A stretch of 64,000 nucleotides of DNA, taken from positions 3,710,477 through 3,774,476 of the forward strand of contig OY282430.1 of the NCBI GenBank assembly GCA_958296025.1, given 5' to 3'. This DNA is from an uncultured Pseudomonadales bacterium. GTDB lineage: Bacteria > Pseudomonadota > Gammaproteobacteria > Pseudomonadales > Azotimanducaceae. How positions within the stretch are numbered: the stretch's first letter is position 1; each line of letters begins with the position of its first letter. Both the position numbers and the translations under genes were made by a program. Below, one piece after another: positions 9,137 to 19,864 of this stretch. A model generated the notes under the pieces. It was given only the letters and a program-made list of their open reading frames with translations, was not told the origin of the DNA and ran no database searches.

Positions 9137-9403
9137 ATGAGCTGGCAAGTGTTCCGCAAGCTGATTTTTCTTCCCCTCGCTGTTGGCCTCGGCGCCTGCG
9201 CCGCCGACGGCCAATCCAACCTCGCCACCCACTTCTGGCAGGCCGAAACCGCCAAGACGGAGCGTGACTACCGACGCGACCAAAGCTACTGCTCCGAAAT
9301 GCACCAAGTCGAACCCACCGCACCCATCACCACGGACTCCCTCTCCTTCGAAGGCTACCGCAACTGCATGATCGAGCGGGGGTACGTCCTGCGCACCTAT
9401 TAG
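9137..9403 (+). CDS. Small lipoprotein of unknown function
   Basis: This 88-residue protein has a basic N-terminus (MSWQVFRK), a hydrophobic segment and a lipobox VGLGAC, so it should be lipidated and membrane-anchored. The mature part is polar with a Tyr/Cys/Met-containing middle (RRDQSYCSEMHQ) and an ending ECYR-like segment GYRNCMIERGYVLRTY. The two mature cysteines could pair. Such short tails with a repeated YxxC pattern occur in many small proteobacterial lipoproteins of unknown role. The ATG at 9137 has GAAGG upstream; a GTG seven codons earlier is less likely. It stands alone, with its own promoter. Confidence 0.75.
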   Translation: MSWQVFRKLIFLPLAVGLGACAADGQSNLATHFWQAETAKTERDYRRDQSYCSEMHQVEPTAPITTDSLSFEGYRNCMIERGYVLRTY

Positions 9404-9528
9404 GGCCGCCCAACCTTAGCAAGACGCGGCGCAACCTGACGGGGGCCAAAATTCAGGGCCGGCCATCGGCTGATCGTAACTTCTTTGCCCGGCTGATTGA
9501 AAGACGGTTTGTCGGGTACACTAGCAGC

Positions 9529-10362
9529 ATGAAGCCCGAAGTTCTCGCCACCGGTCTCTGCTTTCCAGAGGGTCCGCGCTGGCATGACGGCAAGCTCTGG
9601 TGCTCGGACATGCATGCGGCGCAAGTGGTCACGGTGGAGGCCGATGGCGCAGTCAAGCCGGTGCTGTCCGTTCCCAACGCGCCGTCCGGCCTGGGCTGGC
9701 TGGCGGATGGTCGGCTGCTGGTGGTCTCCATGCAGGACCGTCAACTGCTGGTCTGGGACGGGGAAACCCTGCACCCCTACGCCGACCTCTACGATCTGGC
9801 CGCCTTCCATCTCAACGACATGGTGGTGGACGGCGACGGCCGTGCCTATGTCGGCAACTTCGGCTTCGACCTGTACCAACAGAAGAAGCCCGTGCCGGCG
9901 GCGCTGATCGCGGTGGAAGCCGACGGCGCCGCACGCATCGCCGCCAACGACATGCTGTTCCCCAACGGCGCCGTCATCACGCCGGACGGCAGCCAGCTGA
10001 TCGTCGCCGAAACCTGGGGCGCCCGCCTGACAGCCTTCGACCGAAATGCCAATGGAGACCTGCGAAACCGCCGCGTCTGGGGCACCCTAGCGGACGGCGC
10101 CGTGCCTGACGGCATCTGCTTGGACGAAGCCGGCGGCATCTGGACCGCCTCCCCCACCACCAACGAATGCCTGCGCTTGGTGGAAGGCGGCAAGGTCACC
10201 CACCGCGTCTCCACGGACCAAGGCGCCTTCGCCTGCATGTTGGGCGGCAAAGCGCTGCATATCCTAACCTGCTCCACCTCAGACCCGGAAACCTGCCGCA
10301 AGAAACGCTCCGGCCGCGTCGAGGTGGTGGAGGCGCCCTATGCGGGCGCCGGGTGGCCTTGA
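9529..10362 (+). CDS. SMP-30/gluconolactonase/LRE family protein
   Basis: This 277-residue protein is a six-bladed beta-propeller of the SMP-30 family. FPEGPRW at residues 12-18 provides the first metal-binding Glu. HLNDMVVDGDGRAYVGNFG holds the metal-binding Asn and following blade, and VPDGICLDEAGGIW holds the catalytic Asp region. Members hydrolyse sugar lactones or similar lactones in a divalent-metal-dependent way, in the cytoplasm; the substrate is not predictable. No Shine-Dalgarno sequence precedes the ATG, and a TACACT -10-like hexamer lies only a few bases upstream, so the transcript may be nearly leaderless. It is not obviously in an operon with carAB, from which it is separated by hairpins. 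Confidence 0.9.
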   Translation: MKPEVLATGLCFPEGPRWHDGKLWCSDMHAAQVVTVEADGAVKPVLSVPNAPSGLGWLADGRLLVVSMQDRQLLVWDGETLHPYADLYDLAAFHLNDMVVDGDGRAYVGNFGFDLYQQKKPVPAALIAVEADGAARIAANDMLFPNGAVITPDGSQLIVAETWGARLTAFDRNANGDLRNRRVWGTLADGAVPDGICLDEAGGIWTASPTTNECLRLVEGGKVTHRVSTDQGAFACMLGGKALHILTCSTSDPETCRKKRSGRVEVVEAPYAGAGWP

Positions 10363-10429
10363 TGCTTGGCGGCATCGGGGATGCGTAGGGCTGCACCCCA
10401 TTGCGGCGGCGGGGCGATGCCGCCAAGCA
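10363..10429. repeat. 15-bp perfect inverted repeat after the lactonase gene
   Basis: TGCTTGGCGGCATCG (10363-10377) is exactly reverse-complementary to 10415-10429, with a 37-base GC-rich loop, starting right after the stop codon. It is followed by A residues, not T, so it is not a plus-strand intrinsic terminator. It could protect the mRNA 3' end or be a palindromic repeat element. Confidence 0.7.
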
Positions 10430-10477
10430 AAAAGCTAGTGCTTAGGTCCCGCACTCGGTTAAAATCCCAATCAGGAC

Positions 10478-10514
10478 AAGGCGAGGTCGGGCGGCGCATC
10501 GATCTCGCCTTTTT
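10478..10514 (+). terminator. Intrinsic terminator or short-leader attenuator before carA
   Basis: An 11-bp stem pairs 10478-10488 with 10501-10511 (one G-T wobble), has a 12-base loop and is followed directly by a T tract up to 10514. It can end readthrough from the lactonase gene. A -10-like TAAAAT at 10460-10465 lies just upstream, so it could instead be transcribed from a carA promoter and act as an attenuator; the sequence does not decide. Confidence 0.6.
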
Positions 10515-10570
10515 GCAACCCGCTGATCGACGGCGGCTTGCGCGGGTCATGCGTCGGGGAGTGGGCTAGG

Positions 10571-11695
10571 TTGACGCCAGCGTTGCTTGCGTTGGAGGAC
10601 GGCAGCAGTTTTCGGGGCCAAGCCTGTGGCGTCGAGGGCATTGCCGTTGGCGAAGTGGTGTTCAACACGGCCATGACCGGCTATCAGGAAATCCTCACCG
10701 ATCCCTCCTACGCCAAGCAGATCGTCACCCTCACCTATCCTCAGATCGGCAACACCGGGGTGAACCCGGAGGATGTGGAGTCCGCCGCCGTCCATGCCGC
10801 CGGGTTCGTGATCCGGCAGTTGCCCAAGCGGGCGAGCAGTTGGCGGCAGCGCCAGAGCCTGCCGGAGTATCTGCGGGAGGAAGGCGTGGTGTCCATCGTC
10901 GGCGTGGATACCCGGCGTTTGACCCGGCTGTTACGAGAGAAGGGCGTCTTGGCCGGCTGCATCGCCATCGGCGATGTCGGCGAGCGGGAGGCCTTTCAGG
11001 AAGCCCGCGCCTTCCCCGGCTTGAAGGGCATGGACTTGGCCCGGGATGTGGCCTGCACAGCGCCCTACCGCTGGAACGAGGCCGCCTGGGAACTGGGCAG
11101 CGGCTACGGCCAAGGCGACGGGAACGGCTTCCGGGTGGTCGCCTACGACTTCGGCGTCAAGCGCAACATTCTGCGCATGTTGGCGGCTAGGGGCTGCCGC
11201 ATCACGGTGGTGCCGGCAGCCACCACCGCCGATGAGGTCCGCGCCCTTAGGCCGGATGGGGTGTTTCTCTCCAACGGTCCGGGGGACCCGGAACCCTGCG
11301 ACTACGCCATCAAAGCCATCGCCCGGCTCATGGAGACCGGCGTTCCCATGTTCGGCATCTGCTTGGGGCATCAGCTGTTGGCCTTGGCCAGCGGCGCGGC
11401 CACGGTGAAGATGCCCCACGGCCACCACGGGGCCAACCATCCGGTGCAGGACTTGGACAGCGGCCAAGTGGTCATCACCAGCCAAAACCACGGCTTTGCG
11501 GTGGACCAGGCCAGCCTGCCGAGCCATGTTCGCGCCACCCATGTGTCCCTGTTCGACGGCACCCTGCAGGGCATCGCCCGCACCGACCGGCCGGCCTTCG
11601 GCTTTCAGGGGCACCCGGAAGCCAGCCCCGGGCCCCGGGACTGCGGCTATCTGTTCGACCACTTCATCGACCTGATGGCGACCAAGGGTGCCTAA
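10571..11695 (+). CDS. carA: Carbamoyl-phosphate synthase small (glutaminase) subunit
   Basis: CarA hydrolyses glutamine and channels ammonia to CarB for carbamoyl phosphate, the precursor of arginine and pyrimidines. The N-terminal domain has [10 protein letters not shown] and [16 protein letters not shown]. The class I amidotransferase domain has the nucleophile in GICLGHQ and the His/Glu pair in [13 protein letters not shown] at 10571 is preferred because it gives an N-terminus that aligns with E. coli CarA to within one residue and has GGGGAG upstream. An ATG at 10538 would add 11 residues and remains possible. The gene overlaps carB by 8 bp, implying translational coupling. Confidence 0.96.
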   Translation: MTPALLALEDGSSFRGQACGVEGIAVGEVVFNTAMTGYQEILTDPSYAKQIVTLTYPQIGNTGVNPEDVESAAVHAAGFVIRQLPKRASSWRQRQSLPEYLREEGVVSIVGVDTRRLTRLLREKGVLAGCIAIGDVGEREAFQEARAFPGLKGMDLARDVACTAPYRWNEAAWELGSGYGQGDGNGFRVVAYDFGVKRNILRMLAARGCRITVVPAATTADEVRALRPDGVFLSNGPGDPEPCDYAIKAIARLMETGVPMFGICLGHQLLALASGAATVKMPHGHHGANHPVQDLDSGQVVITSQNHGFAVDQASLPSHVRATHVSLFDGTLQGIARTDRPAFGFQGHPEASPGPRDCGYLFDHFIDLMATKGA

Positions 11696-14600
11696 ACGCA
11701 CGGACATCAAGTCGGTGCTGATAATCGGCGCCGGCCCCATCACCATCGGCCAAGCCTGCGAATTCGACTATTCCGGCGCTCAGGCCTGCAAGGCCCTGAG
11801 GGACGAGGGCTACCGGGTGATCCTAGTCAACTCCAATCCCGCCACCATCATGACCGACCCGACCATGGCGGACGCCACCTACATCGAACCGGTGGAGTGG
11901 TCCACAGTCGCCCGCATCATTGAGGCCGAGCGGCCAGACGCCCTGCTGCCCACCATGGGCGGACAAACCGCCCTGAACTGCGCTTTGGACTTGGTGCGCG
12001 AATCCGTGCTGCCGGAGTTTGGGGTTGAACTCATCGGCGCCAGTCAGGACGCCATCGACAAAGCCGAGGACCGGGAGCGCTTCGATCGGGCCATGCGGCG
12101 CATCGGCCTCGACACGCCGCGCTCCGCCATCGCCCACAGTGTCGAGGAAGCGGTGCAGGTGCAAAGCCGGCTGGGCTATCCCTGCGTCATCCGCCCCTCC
12201 TTCACCTTGGGCGGGAGCGGCGGCGGCATCGCCTACAATCAGGAGGAGTTCCTCAAGATTTGCGCCCGAGGGCTGGACCTCTCGCCCACTTCGGAACTGC
12301 TGATCGATGAGTCCCTGCTCGGCTGGAAGGAGTTCGAGATGGAGGTGGTGCGGGACCGCAAAGACAACTGCATCATCGTTTGCTCCATCGAAAACCTAGA
12401 TCCCATGGGCATCCACACCGGCGACAGCATCACCGTCGCTCCGGCCCAAACCCTGACCGACAAGGAGTATCAGCTGCTGCGCAATGCCTCCATTCAGGTG
12501 CTGCGGGAGATCGGCGTCGATACCGGCGGCTCGAACGTGCAGTTCGCCATCCACCCTGAGGATGGGCGGATGGTCGTGATCGAAATGAACCCGAGGGTGT
12601 CCCGCTCATCGGCGCTGGCTTCCAAGGCCACCGGTTTCCCCATCGCCAAGGTGGCCGCCAAGCTGGCTGTCGGCTACACCTTGGACGAATTGCGGAACGA
12701 CATCACTGGCGGCGTGACGCCGGCTTCCTTCGAGCCCAGCATCGACTATGTGGTGACCAAGATTCCCAGGTTCACCTTCGAGAAGTTTGCGCAAGCAGAC
12801 CCAAGGCTAACCACGCAGATGAAGTCCGTGGGCGAGGTGATGGCCATCGGGCGCAGCTTTCAAGAGTCGCTGCAAAAGGCCTGCCGCGGCTTGGAGACGG
12901 GCAAGACGGGCTTGGATCCGGTGGTCAACGGCGTCGGCCAAGCGCAGTTGCCGACGCTGCTGCGCCGGGAGCTGGCCATCGCTGGCGGGGAGCGCCTCTG
13001 GTATGTGGCGGACGCCTTTCGCGCTGGCTGGTCGGTGGAGGAAGTGGCGGATTTCACCAAGGTTGACCCTTGGTTTCTGGCGGAGATCGAAGACTTGGTG
13101 GTCGAGGAGCATCGACTCGCCGGGCGCTCGTTGGCGGACATGGACCGCGGCGATTGGATCAACCTCAAGCGCAAGGGGTTTTCCGATGCCCGTCTGGCCG
13201 TGCTTTTGGGCGCAAGCGAGGACGCCGTGCGCGGCCGCCGCCAGGAAATGGGGGAAAAGGCGGTCTTCCGGCGGGTGGACACCTGCGCCGCCGAATTCCC
13301 CTCGACCACGGCCTACCTCTACTCCACCCACGAAGAGGACTGCGAAGCCCAGCCCAGCCAGCGCAAGAAAATCATGGTGCTGGGCAGCGGCCCGAATCGA
13401 GTGGGCCAAGGCATTGAGTTCGATTACTGCTGCGTCCACGCCGCCCTGGCCATGCGCGAGGACGGCTATGAGACCATCATGGTCAACTGCAATCCGGAGA
13501 CCGTCTCCACGGACTACGACACCTCGAACCGGCTGTACTTCGAGCCGGTCACTCTAGAGGACGTTCTGGCCGTGGTCGATGTGGAACGCCCAGACGGGTT
13601 GATCGTGCAGTTTGGCGGCCAAACGCCCTTGAAGCTGGTGGAGCAGCTGGAGCGCGCCGGCGTGCCCATCATCGGCACCAGCCCGGACGCCATCGACCGG
13701 GCCGAGGATCGGGAACGGTTCCAAGCGCTGATCCGCAAGCTGGGCTTGCGGCAGCCTTCAAATCGCACGGTCACCGGCGTTGCCGGCGGCATCGCCGCCG
13801 CCCGGGAGATCGGCTTCCCCATCGTGGTGCGGCCCTCCTATGTGCTGGGCGGGCGCGCCATGGAGATCGTGTACAACGAAGAGGAGTTGGCCCACTACCT
13901 CAGCGGCGCGGTGGAGGTCTCCAATGACTCCCCAGTGCTGCTCGACCGTTTTCTAGACCAAGCCATCGAAGTCGATGTGGATGCAGTTTGCGACGGTCAT
14001 GAGGTGGTGATCGGCGCCATCATGGAGCACATCGAGCAAGCTGGGGTGCATTCCGGGGACTCCGCTTGCGTGCTGCCCCCCTACCGGCTGGGCAGCGACA
14101 TCTGCGCAAGGATACGGGACCAAGTCAAGGCCATGGCCCTGGAACTCGGCGTGGTGGGCCTGATGAACGTGCAGATGGCGGTGCAGGGAGACGATCTCTT
14201 CGTGCTGGAGGTCAACCCCCGCGCCTCGCGCACCGTGCCCTTCGTCTCCAAGTGCATCGGCATCTCCCTAGCCAAGATCGGCGCCCGTTGCATGGCCGGC
14301 AAGACTCTTTATGAGCAGGGCTTCACCAAGGAGATCATGCCCAAGGTCATCAACGTCAAGGAGTCCGTCTTCCCCTTCAACAAGTTTCCCGGCGTGGATC
14401 CCATTTTGGGGCCGGAGATGAAGTCCACCGGCGAAGTGATGGGGGTGGGGGACAGTTTCGGCGAGGCCTTCGCCAAGGCGACCCTAGCCGCCGGAGACCA
14501 GCTGCCGCGCAAGGGGCGGGCCTTCGTCAGCGTCAAGGACTCAGACAAGCCCTTCGTCGCCGAGCTGGCCCGGGACCTGCACGACCTCGGCTTCGCCATG

Positions 14601-14972
14601 GTGGCCACCAAGGGCACCGCGGCCACCATCCAAGCGACCGGCATCGCCTGCAAGCCGGTGAACAAGGTCACCGAAGGCCGCCCGGACGTGTCGGACCTGC
14701 TGAAGAACGAACGCATCGACCTCATCATCAACACCACCGAAGGCAGGCAATCCATCGCCGACTCGGCGGTCATTCGCAGGCTCGCGTTGGACAACAAAGT
14801 GTGCTACACGACCACCTTGGCCGGCGGCCAAGCCTTCTGCATCGCCATTCGCCAAGCCCGGCTTGAGACGACGAACGCCAAGGCGGGAACGGGCGAGGCG
14901 GCACCGGGCATTCGTGTGCGCCGCCTGCAGGCCTTGCACGCCGATCTAGAGAGCGGCCACAATGAAAATTGA
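11688..14972 (+). CDS. carB: Carbamoyl-phosphate synthase large subunit
   Basis: The 1094-residue CarB has the usual two homologous ATP-grasp halves. The first begins [23 protein letters not shown] and the second [21 protein letters not shown]; only parts are needed to see the duplication. The C-terminal MGS-like regulatory domain ([20 protein letters not shown] and onward) binds effectors such as UMP or ornithine in relatives. It makes carbamoyl phosphate from bicarbonate, ammonia and two ATP. It starts with GTG overlapping the carA stop, and its own stop overlaps possible greA starts, so carA-carB-greA probably form one transcript. Length is normal (E. coli 1073). Confidence 0.97.
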   Translation: MPKRTDIKSVLIIGAGPITIGQACEFDYSGAQACKALRDEGYRVILVNSNPATIMTDPTMADATYIEPVEWSTVARIIEAERPDALLPTMGGQTALNCALDLVRESVLPEFGVELIGASQDAIDKAEDRERFDRAMRRIGLDTPRSAIAHSVEEAVQVQSRLGYPCVIRPSFTLGGSGGGIAYNQEEFLKICARGLDLSPTSELLIDESLLGWKEFEMEVVRDRKDNCIIVCSIENLDPMGIHTGDSITVAPAQTLTDKEYQLLRNASIQVLREIGVDTGGSNVQFAIHPEDGRMVVIEMNPRVSRSSALASKATGFPIAKVAAKLAVGYTLDELRNDITGGVTPASFEPSIDYVVTKIPRFTFEKFAQADPRLTTQMKSVGEVMAIGRSFQESLQKACRGLETGKTGLDPVVNGVGQAQLPTLLRRELAIAGGERLWYVADAFRAGWSVEEVADFTKVDPWFLAEIEDLVVEEHRLAGRSLADMDRGDWINLKRKGFSDARLAVLLGASEDAVRGRRQEMGEKAVFRRVDTCAAEFPSTTAYLYSTHEEDCEAQPSQRKKIMVLGSGPNRVGQGIEFDYCCVHAALAMREDGYETIMVNCNPETVSTDYDTSNRLYFEPVTLEDVLAVVDVERPDGLIVQFGGQTPLKLVEQLERAGVPIIGTSPDAIDRAEDRERFQALIRKLGLRQPSNRTVTGVAGGIAAAREIGFPIVVRPSYVLGGRAMEIVYNEEELAHYLSGAVEVSNDSPVLLDRFLDQAIEVDVDAVCDGHEVVIGAIMEHIEQAGVHSGDSACVLPPYRLGSDICARIRDQVKAMALELGVVGLMNVQMAVQGDDLFVLEVNPRASRTVPFVSKCIGISLAKIGARCMAGKTLYEQGFTKEIMPKVINVKESVFPFNKFPGVDPILGPEMKSTGEVMGVGDSFGEAFAKATLAAGDQLPRKGRAFVSVKDSDKPFVAELARDLHDLGFAMVATKGTAATIQATGIACKPVNKVTEGRPDVSDLLKNERIDLIINTTEGRQSIADSAVIRRLALDNKVCYTTTLAGGQAFCIAIRQARLETTNAKAGTGEAAPGIRVRRLQALHADLESGHNEN

Positions 14973-14992
14973 TGCGCGAGGTTGAGTCGAAA

Positions 14993-15466
14993 ATGCCCAC
15001 ACCCATGACGGTCAAAGGGGCGGAGGCGTTGCGCCGGGAGCTTAAGCAACGCAAGACGGAGAAGCGCCACGAGATCAGCAAGGCCATCGGCGCGGCGCGG
15101 GAGCACGGCGACCTGCGCGAGAACGCCGAGTACCATGCGGCCAAGGAGCAGCAGAGCTTCAACGAAGGCCGCATACAGCAAATAGAAACGCGGCTGGCGG
15201 ATGCCCAGGTGATCGACATCACCAAGATTCCGCTTCAAGGCAAGGTGATATTCGGCGCCACCGTCACCCTGATCGCCGTCGATTCCGGGGACTCCACCCG
15301 CTATAAGATCGTGGGCGAGGATGAGGCGGATCTGAAGACCGGCAAGATTTCCGTGATGTCGCCTATCGCCCGCGCCCTGATCGGCGCGGCTGTGGGCAAT
15401 GCAGTGACGGTCAGAACGCCAAAGGGAGAACGGGTTTACGCCATCGACTCCGTTGACCACATTTAG
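14993..15466 (+). CDS. greA: Transcription elongation factor GreA
   Basis: GreA rescues backtracked RNA polymerase by stimulating cleavage of the transcript 3' end. The 157-residue protein has the N-terminal coiled coil with the acidic tip region ([20 protein letters not shown]) and the C-terminal globular domain ([30 protein letters not shown]). The ATG at 14993 matches the E. coli start ([11 protein letters not shown] versus MQAIPMTLRGAE) and has GAGG upstream. Earlier ATG 14972 and TTG 14969 overlap the carB stop and are less likely. It follows carB, as in E. coli; the usual yhbY is absent between greA and rlmE. Confidence 0.95.
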   Translation: MPTPMTVKGAEALRRELKQRKTEKRHEISKAIGAAREHGDLRENAEYHAAKEQQSFNEGRIQQIETRLADAQVIDITKIPLQGKVIFGATVTLIAVDSGDSTRYKIVGEDEADLKTGKISVMSPIARALIGAAVGNAVTVRTPKGERVYAIDSVDHI

Positions 15467-15477
15467 TGTCCTGTCCC
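15464..15477. repeat. 14-mer TAGTGTCCTGTCCC, copy 1
   Basis: This 14-mer begins at the greA stop codon and occurs again, identically, at 48409-48422 in an intergenic region. It resembles terminal sequence of some insertion elements, but no transposase lies beside either copy. Confidence 0.4.
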
Positions 15478-15524
15478 GGCCAGTTGAGAGGGCGGCGAAG
15501 CCGACTCGCTGGTTGAACCATGCC

Positions 15525-16187
15525 ATGCCCAAGCGCAACCAACCGTCAGCTCGGCGAAGCCAATCCAGCGGCCGCTGGCTGAACCGGCAACGGCGGGACC
15601 GTTTCGCCAAGGCGGCGCAGCGGCAGGGCCGCGTCTCCCGCGCCCACTTCAAGCTGGCGCAAATCGATCAAAGGTTCAAACTGCTGAAGACGGACCATTG
15701 GGTGCTGGAGCTCGGCGCGGCACCCGGCGGCTGGACGGCCTATTTGTCCGAAAAAGTCAACGCCGGCCGCATCATCGCGGTCGATCCGCTGCCCATCGCC
15801 GTCGGCGGCGCTCGGGTTGAGGCCGTGGCCGGCCGTTTCGGAGACGCCGCGGTGGAACGCCGTTTGCAGGAGATGCTTCAGGAATCGCCCAAGCCTAAGC
15901 CCTTGGACCTTGTATTGTCGGACATGGCCCCCAATATCTCCGGCGTGCGGGCGGCGGATCAGGCGGCGGCCATGGCGTTGGCGGAGCTGGCCGTCGAGGC
16001 CGCCGCCAAGTGGCTGGCGCCAAGGGGTGCCTTGCTGGTCAAGCTGATGCAGGGCGAAGGTTTTGACGCTTGGATTAGTGCAGCGAAACTTGCATTCAAG
16101 CAGGTCAACGTTGTCAAACCAGCGGCTTCCCGCCCCGAATCCCGGGAAGCCTATGCCGTTGCCCGCGGCTTTGGCATTGGATTATAA
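15525..16187 (+). CDS. rlmE: 23S rRNA (uridine-2'-O)-methyltransferase RlmE (FtsJ)
   Basis: RlmE methylates the 2'-O of U2552 in the A-loop of 23S rRNA late in 50S assembly. The 220-residue protein has RSRAHF-like substrate region (RVSRAHFKLAQID), SAM motif LELGAAPGGWTAYL, the catalytic Asp in LSDMAPNISG and the Lys in LLVKLMQGEGFD. A final SRPESREAY completes the K-D-K-E set. The ATG at 15525 gives the family's basic N-terminus (MPKRNQPSARR); a 24-residue upstream extension overlaps the end of greA and is rejected. It sits between greA and ftsH as in other gammaproteobacteria. Confidence 0.94.
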   Translation: MPKRNQPSARRSQSSGRWLNRQRRDRFAKAAQRQGRVSRAHFKLAQIDQRFKLLKTDHWVLELGAAPGGWTAYLSEKVNAGRIIAVDPLPIAVGGARVEAVAGRFGDAAVERRLQEMLQESPKPKPLDLVLSDMAPNISGVRAADQAAAMALAELAVEAAAKWLAPRGALLVKLMQGEGFDAWISAAKLAFKQVNVVKPAASRPESREAYAVARGFGIGL

Positions 16188-16287
16188 GGCTTTGCAAGCC
16201 AATGGCGTTGGCGGCGGCACCTAGGTGGTGTAGGCTTGCGCGTTCAAGTGAGTCCCTGTGGTTCAAGTGAGACGTCTCTTGTCGGAC

Positions 16288-18177
16288 ATGGGTAAAAATC
16301 TGCTGCTTTGGATCGTCATCGCCGCCGTGCTGCTGACGGTGTTCAACAACTTCAGCGTGCAGCCGGCGCCAGAGAAGATGAGCTACTCCCAGTTCATCGA
16401 GCTGGTGCGCATGGATGAAGTCCAAAGCGTCACCATTGACGGCCTAGTCATCCACGGCGTGCGCAAGTCCGGGGAGGACTTTCGCGTCATCCGCCCGGAC
16501 ATGTACGACCAAAAGCTGCTCGACGACCTCTACAACCACCGGGTGGAGATCGTCGGCAAGGAGCCGGAAAAACAGAGCTTCTGGGCGCAACTGCTGATCG
16601 CCAGTTTCCCCATCCTCATCATCATCGGCGTGTTCATGCTGTTCATGCGACAGATGCAGGGCGGTGTCGGCGGTCGTGGCGGCCCCATGTCGTTCGGCAA
16701 GAGCAAGGCCCGCCTGCTGTCCGAAGATCAGATCAAGACCACCTTCGCCGACGTGGCTGGGGTGGATGAAGCCAAGGAGGATGTCCAAGAACTGGTGGAG
16801 TTTCTGCGCGATCCATCCAAGTTTCAGCGCTTGGGCGGGCGCATTCCCCGGGGCGTCATCATGGTGGGGCAGCCGGGCACCGGCAAGACCTTGCTGGCCA
16901 AGGCCATCGCCGGGGAGGCCAAGGTGCCCTTCTTCTCCATTTCCGGATCGGACTTCGTGGAGATGTTCGTCGGCGTGGGCGCATCAAGGGTGCGGGACAT
17001 GTTCCAGCAGGCCAAGAAACAGGCCCCCTGCATCATCTTCATTGACGAGATCGACGCCGTGGGCCGGCACCGCGGCGCCGGGCTGGGCGGCGGGCACGAC
17101 GAGCGCGAGCAAACCCTGAACCAACTGCTGGTGGAGATGGACGGTTTCGAGGTCAACGACGGCGTCATCGTCATCGCCGCCACCAACCGCCCGGATGTGC
17201 TGGATCCGGCCCTGCTGCGTCCAGGGCGCTTCGACCGGCAGGTGGTGGTCAGCCTGCCGGACATTCGCGGGCGGGGGCAGATTCTCGAGGTCCACATGCG
17301 CAAGGTGCCAGTAGCCGATGACGTCGAGGCGAGCATTCTGGCCCGTGGCACACCGGGCTTCTCCGGGGCGGACTTGGCTAATTTGGTCAATGAAGCGGCG
17401 CTGTTCGCGGCGCGCGTCGGCAAACGCTTGGTGGAGATGGCGGAGTTTGAGAAGGCCAAGGACAAGATCATGATGGGGGCGGAGCGCCGCTCCATGGTCA
17501 TGTCGGAGGAGGAGAAGCGCAACACCGCCTACCACGAGGCCGGCCACGCCATCGTCGGCAAACTGGTGCCGGGTCACGACCCCGTCTATAAGGTCACCAT
17601 CATCCCCCGCGGGCGGGCCTTGGGCGTCACCATGTTCCTGCCGGAGGAGGACCGTTACAGTCTCAACCGGCGAAGCATCAGGGCGCAGATTTGCGGCCTG
17701 TTCGGCGGACGCGTTGCGGAGGAAATGATCTTGGGGGAGGAAAAGGTGACCACCGGCGCCGCCAATGACATCGAGCGGGCCACCGGGCTGGCGCGCAACA
17801 TGGTCACCAAATGGGGGCTGTCGGAACGGCTCGGCCCCCTGATGTATGACGAGGACGACGGCGAGGTGTTCCTCGGCATGTCCGCCGCCATCAAGCCTAA
17901 GCCTCATTCACCAGAGACCGCCAAGGCAATCGACGAGGAAGTGCGCCGAATTGTTGACGAGTGCTACGCCGAGGCCAAGCGTCTGCTCACGGAGAACAAA
18001 GACAAGCTGCACCTCATGGCGAATGCCCTGATGGAGCATGAAACCCTGCTGCCGGAGCAGATCGACGACGTCATGGCCGGCGCAAAGCCCCGGCACCCCA
18101 AGCCGCCGAAGGCGGACCAAGGCAGCCAAGGCGGTTCCGCGGAAGCCGCCATCGGCGGCCCTGCTGAGGAGGTGTAG
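16288..18177 (+). CDS. ftsH: ATP-dependent zinc metalloprotease FtsH
   Basis: FtsH is a membrane-anchored hexameric AAA+ protease that degrades unneeded membrane proteins and regulators such as LpxC. The 629-residue protein has two membrane segments (about residues 5-22 and 103-122) around a periplasmic domain. It then has Walker A GQPGTGKT, Walker [12 protein letters not shown], the second region of homology [21 protein letters not shown] (read in parts), and the zinc site HEAGH. The Walker A has Gln where most relatives have Pro, a tolerated change. The ATG at 16288 aligns with E. coli FtsH (MAKNL versus MGKNL). The folP gene that usually follows is missing; glmM comes next. Confidence 0.97.
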   Translation: MGKNLLLWIVIAAVLLTVFNNFSVQPAPEKMSYSQFIELVRMDEVQSVTIDGLVIHGVRKSGEDFRVIRPDMYDQKLLDDLYNHRVEIVGKEPEKQSFWAQLLIASFPILIIIGVFMLFMRQMQGGVGGRGGPMSFGKSKARLLSEDQIKTTFADVAGVDEAKEDVQELVEFLRDPSKFQRLGGRIPRGVIMVGQPGTGKTLLAKAIAGEAKVPFFSISGSDFVEMFVGVGASRVRDMFQQAKKQAPCIIFIDEIDAVGRHRGAGLGGGHDEREQTLNQLLVEMDGFEVNDGVIVIAATNRPDVLDPALLRPGRFDRQVVVSLPDIRGRGQILEVHMRKVPVADDVEASILARGTPGFSGADLANLVNEAALFAARVGKRLVEMAEFEKAKDKIMMGAERRSMVMSEEEKRNTAYHEAGHAIVGKLVPGHDPVYKVTIIPRGRALGVTMFLPEEDRYSLNRRSIRAQICGLFGGRVAEEMILGEEKVTTGAANDIERATGLARNMVTKWGLSERLGPLMYDEDDGEVFLGMSAAIKPKPHSPETAKAIDEEVRRIVDECYAEAKRLLTENKDKLHLMANALMEHETLLPEQIDDVMAGAKPRHPKPPKADQGSQGGSAEAAIGGPAEEV

Positions 18178-18330
18178 GCGCTTGACGGGCGCCGGCCTCC
18201 TTCATCCGCGGCCAATCACCTGGCTTCGGGTCCGCAAGCCGCAACCGGCAGGTGCTTGAGGTGAGGTTCGCTGTCGTCATCAAAAAAATCCTGGTCACTG
18301 GCTAACGCGTTGGGCGAAGGAAGGCGGGCA

Positions 18331-19665
18331 ATGAGCAAGACCTATTTCGGCACGGACGGCGTGCGTGGCGCCGTCGGCGCCCCCCCCATCACCGCAGATT
18401 TCAGCCTGCGCCTAGGTTGGGCGATCGGCAAGCTGTTCAGCCGCCGAGGCAATGGCCGCATCCTAATCGGCAAGGACACACGGGTTTCCGGCTACATGCT
18501 GGAATCGGCATTGGAGGCTGGTCTGTTGTCGGCCGGTTCGGATGTCGGCCTGATGGGGCCGATGCCCACCTCGGCGGTGGCCTATCTGACGCGCACCCTG
18601 GGGGCCGCCGCCGGCATCATGATCAGCGCCTCCCACAATACCTACCACGACAACGGCTTCAAGATCTTCGACCAGGGCGGCAACAAGCTGGAAGACGCAC
18701 TTGAGGCGGACATTGAAGCGCAACTCCAGCAGCAAATGATCGGCACCGCCTCCGACCACCTTGGCAAGGCCGTGCGCATCAACGATGTGGCCGGACGCTA
18801 CATCGAGTTCTGCAAGGCCACGGTGCCTAGGGGGTACAGGCTGCAAGGGCTGCATGTGGTGGTCGATTGCGCCCACGGCGCCACCTACCATGTTGCGCCG
18901 GGCGTGTTTGAGGAGCTCGGCGCCCGCGTCACGCTCACCGGCACATCCCCCAACGGCTTCAACATCAACGATGGCTGCGGCTCATCCCATCCGGCGCATC
19001 TGGCCAAACAGGTCGTTGCGCAGAAGGCGGACTTGGGCATCGCTTTCGATGGCGACGGGGACCGGGTAATCATGGCGGACCACAAGGGGGAGGTGGTCGA
19101 TGGGGATGAGCTGCTTTACTTGATCGCCAGCGAGCGACAGCGGCGGGGCATCCTGGGCGGCGGCGTGGTCGGCACGGTGATGTCCAACATGGGCTTGGAG
19201 CGCGGCTTGCAAAGCCTAAACATCCCCTTTGTCCGCTCGCAGGTGGGGGACCGCTACGTTCTTGAGTTGTTGCGGCGGAAGGAATGGCTGGTGGGCGGGG
19301 AGCCCTCCGGTCACATTCTCTGCCTGGATCTGACCACCACTGGCGACGGCATCATCGCCGCCCTGCAGGCGCTGACGCTGATGGTGGATTCCGGCAAGCC
19401 GCTGCACGAATTGAAGAAGGGCATGGCCAAGTTCCCCCAAGCGGCGGTCGCCGTGCAACTGAACGGTGCCGCTTCGGCGGAGGTTCTTGAACGGGCGGGG
19501 GAAACCTTGGCGCAAAAGAAGAAGACCTTGGGCGACGGCTTCAGGGTGCTGATTCGTCCTTCCGGGACGGAGCCCGTCATGCGGGTGATGGTCGAAGGGG
19601 AGGACCGCCAGGAAGTGGCCGGCATCGCGGAGGACTTAGGAGCGGTGATAGAGCGGGCGATGTAG
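18331..19665 (+). CDS. glmM: Phosphoglucosamine mutase GlmM
   Basis: GlmM interconverts glucosamine-6-phosphate and glucosamine-1-phosphate, feeding UDP-GlcNAc for peptidoglycan and lipopolysaccharide. The 444-residue protein has the start motif KTYFGTDGVRG, the phosphoserine loop GIMISASHNTYHDNG, the magnesium loop AFDGDGDRVIM, the sugar-binding GGEPSGHI and the phosphate-binding RPSGTEPVMRVM. The ATG at 18331 has GAAGGAAGG upstream. It lies 153 bp after ftsH with no folP in between, so it may share the ftsH transcript. Confidence 0.96.
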   Translation: MSKTYFGTDGVRGAVGAPPITADFSLRLGWAIGKLFSRRGNGRILIGKDTRVSGYMLESALEAGLLSAGSDVGLMGPMPTSAVAYLTRTLGAAAGIMISASHNTYHDNGFKIFDQGGNKLEDALEADIEAQLQQQMIGTASDHLGKAVRINDVAGRYIEFCKATVPRGYRLQGLHVVVDCAHGATYHVAPGVFEELGARVTLTGTSPNGFNINDGCGSSHPAHLAKQVVAQKADLGIAFDGDGDRVIMADHKGEVVDGDELLYLIASERQRRGILGGGVVGTVMSNMGLERGLQSLNIPFVRSQVGDRYVLELLRRKEWLVGGEPSGHILCLDLTTTGDGIIAALQALTLMVDSGKPLHELKKGMAKFPQAAVAVQLNGAASAEVLERAGETLAQKKKTLGDGFRVLIRPSGTEPVMRVMVEGEDRQEVAGIAEDLGAVIERAM

Positions 19666-19864
19666 CGGCAAGCCGCTGGGGCACCTTGCGGATGCGCCCT
19701 GCGCCGGGAGAATGGGCCGTTCCGGCCCACATTGTCCTGCTCCATTCGGCTTGCCCGAACGAAGCAGAGCGCTAAAGCTGCCGCTTTGCAGCCAGGGCGG
19801 CCATGGCCGTGCCTGCTGCGTTTAGAGCTTGGGCACCGTTTTGCAAGCGCCCGTGTCGGCGTTG

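Noticed and set aside
10363-10433. Intrinsic terminator at the end of the lactonase gene
   Set aside because: The stem is followed by A residues rather than T on the plus strand, so it was recorded as an inverted repeat instead.
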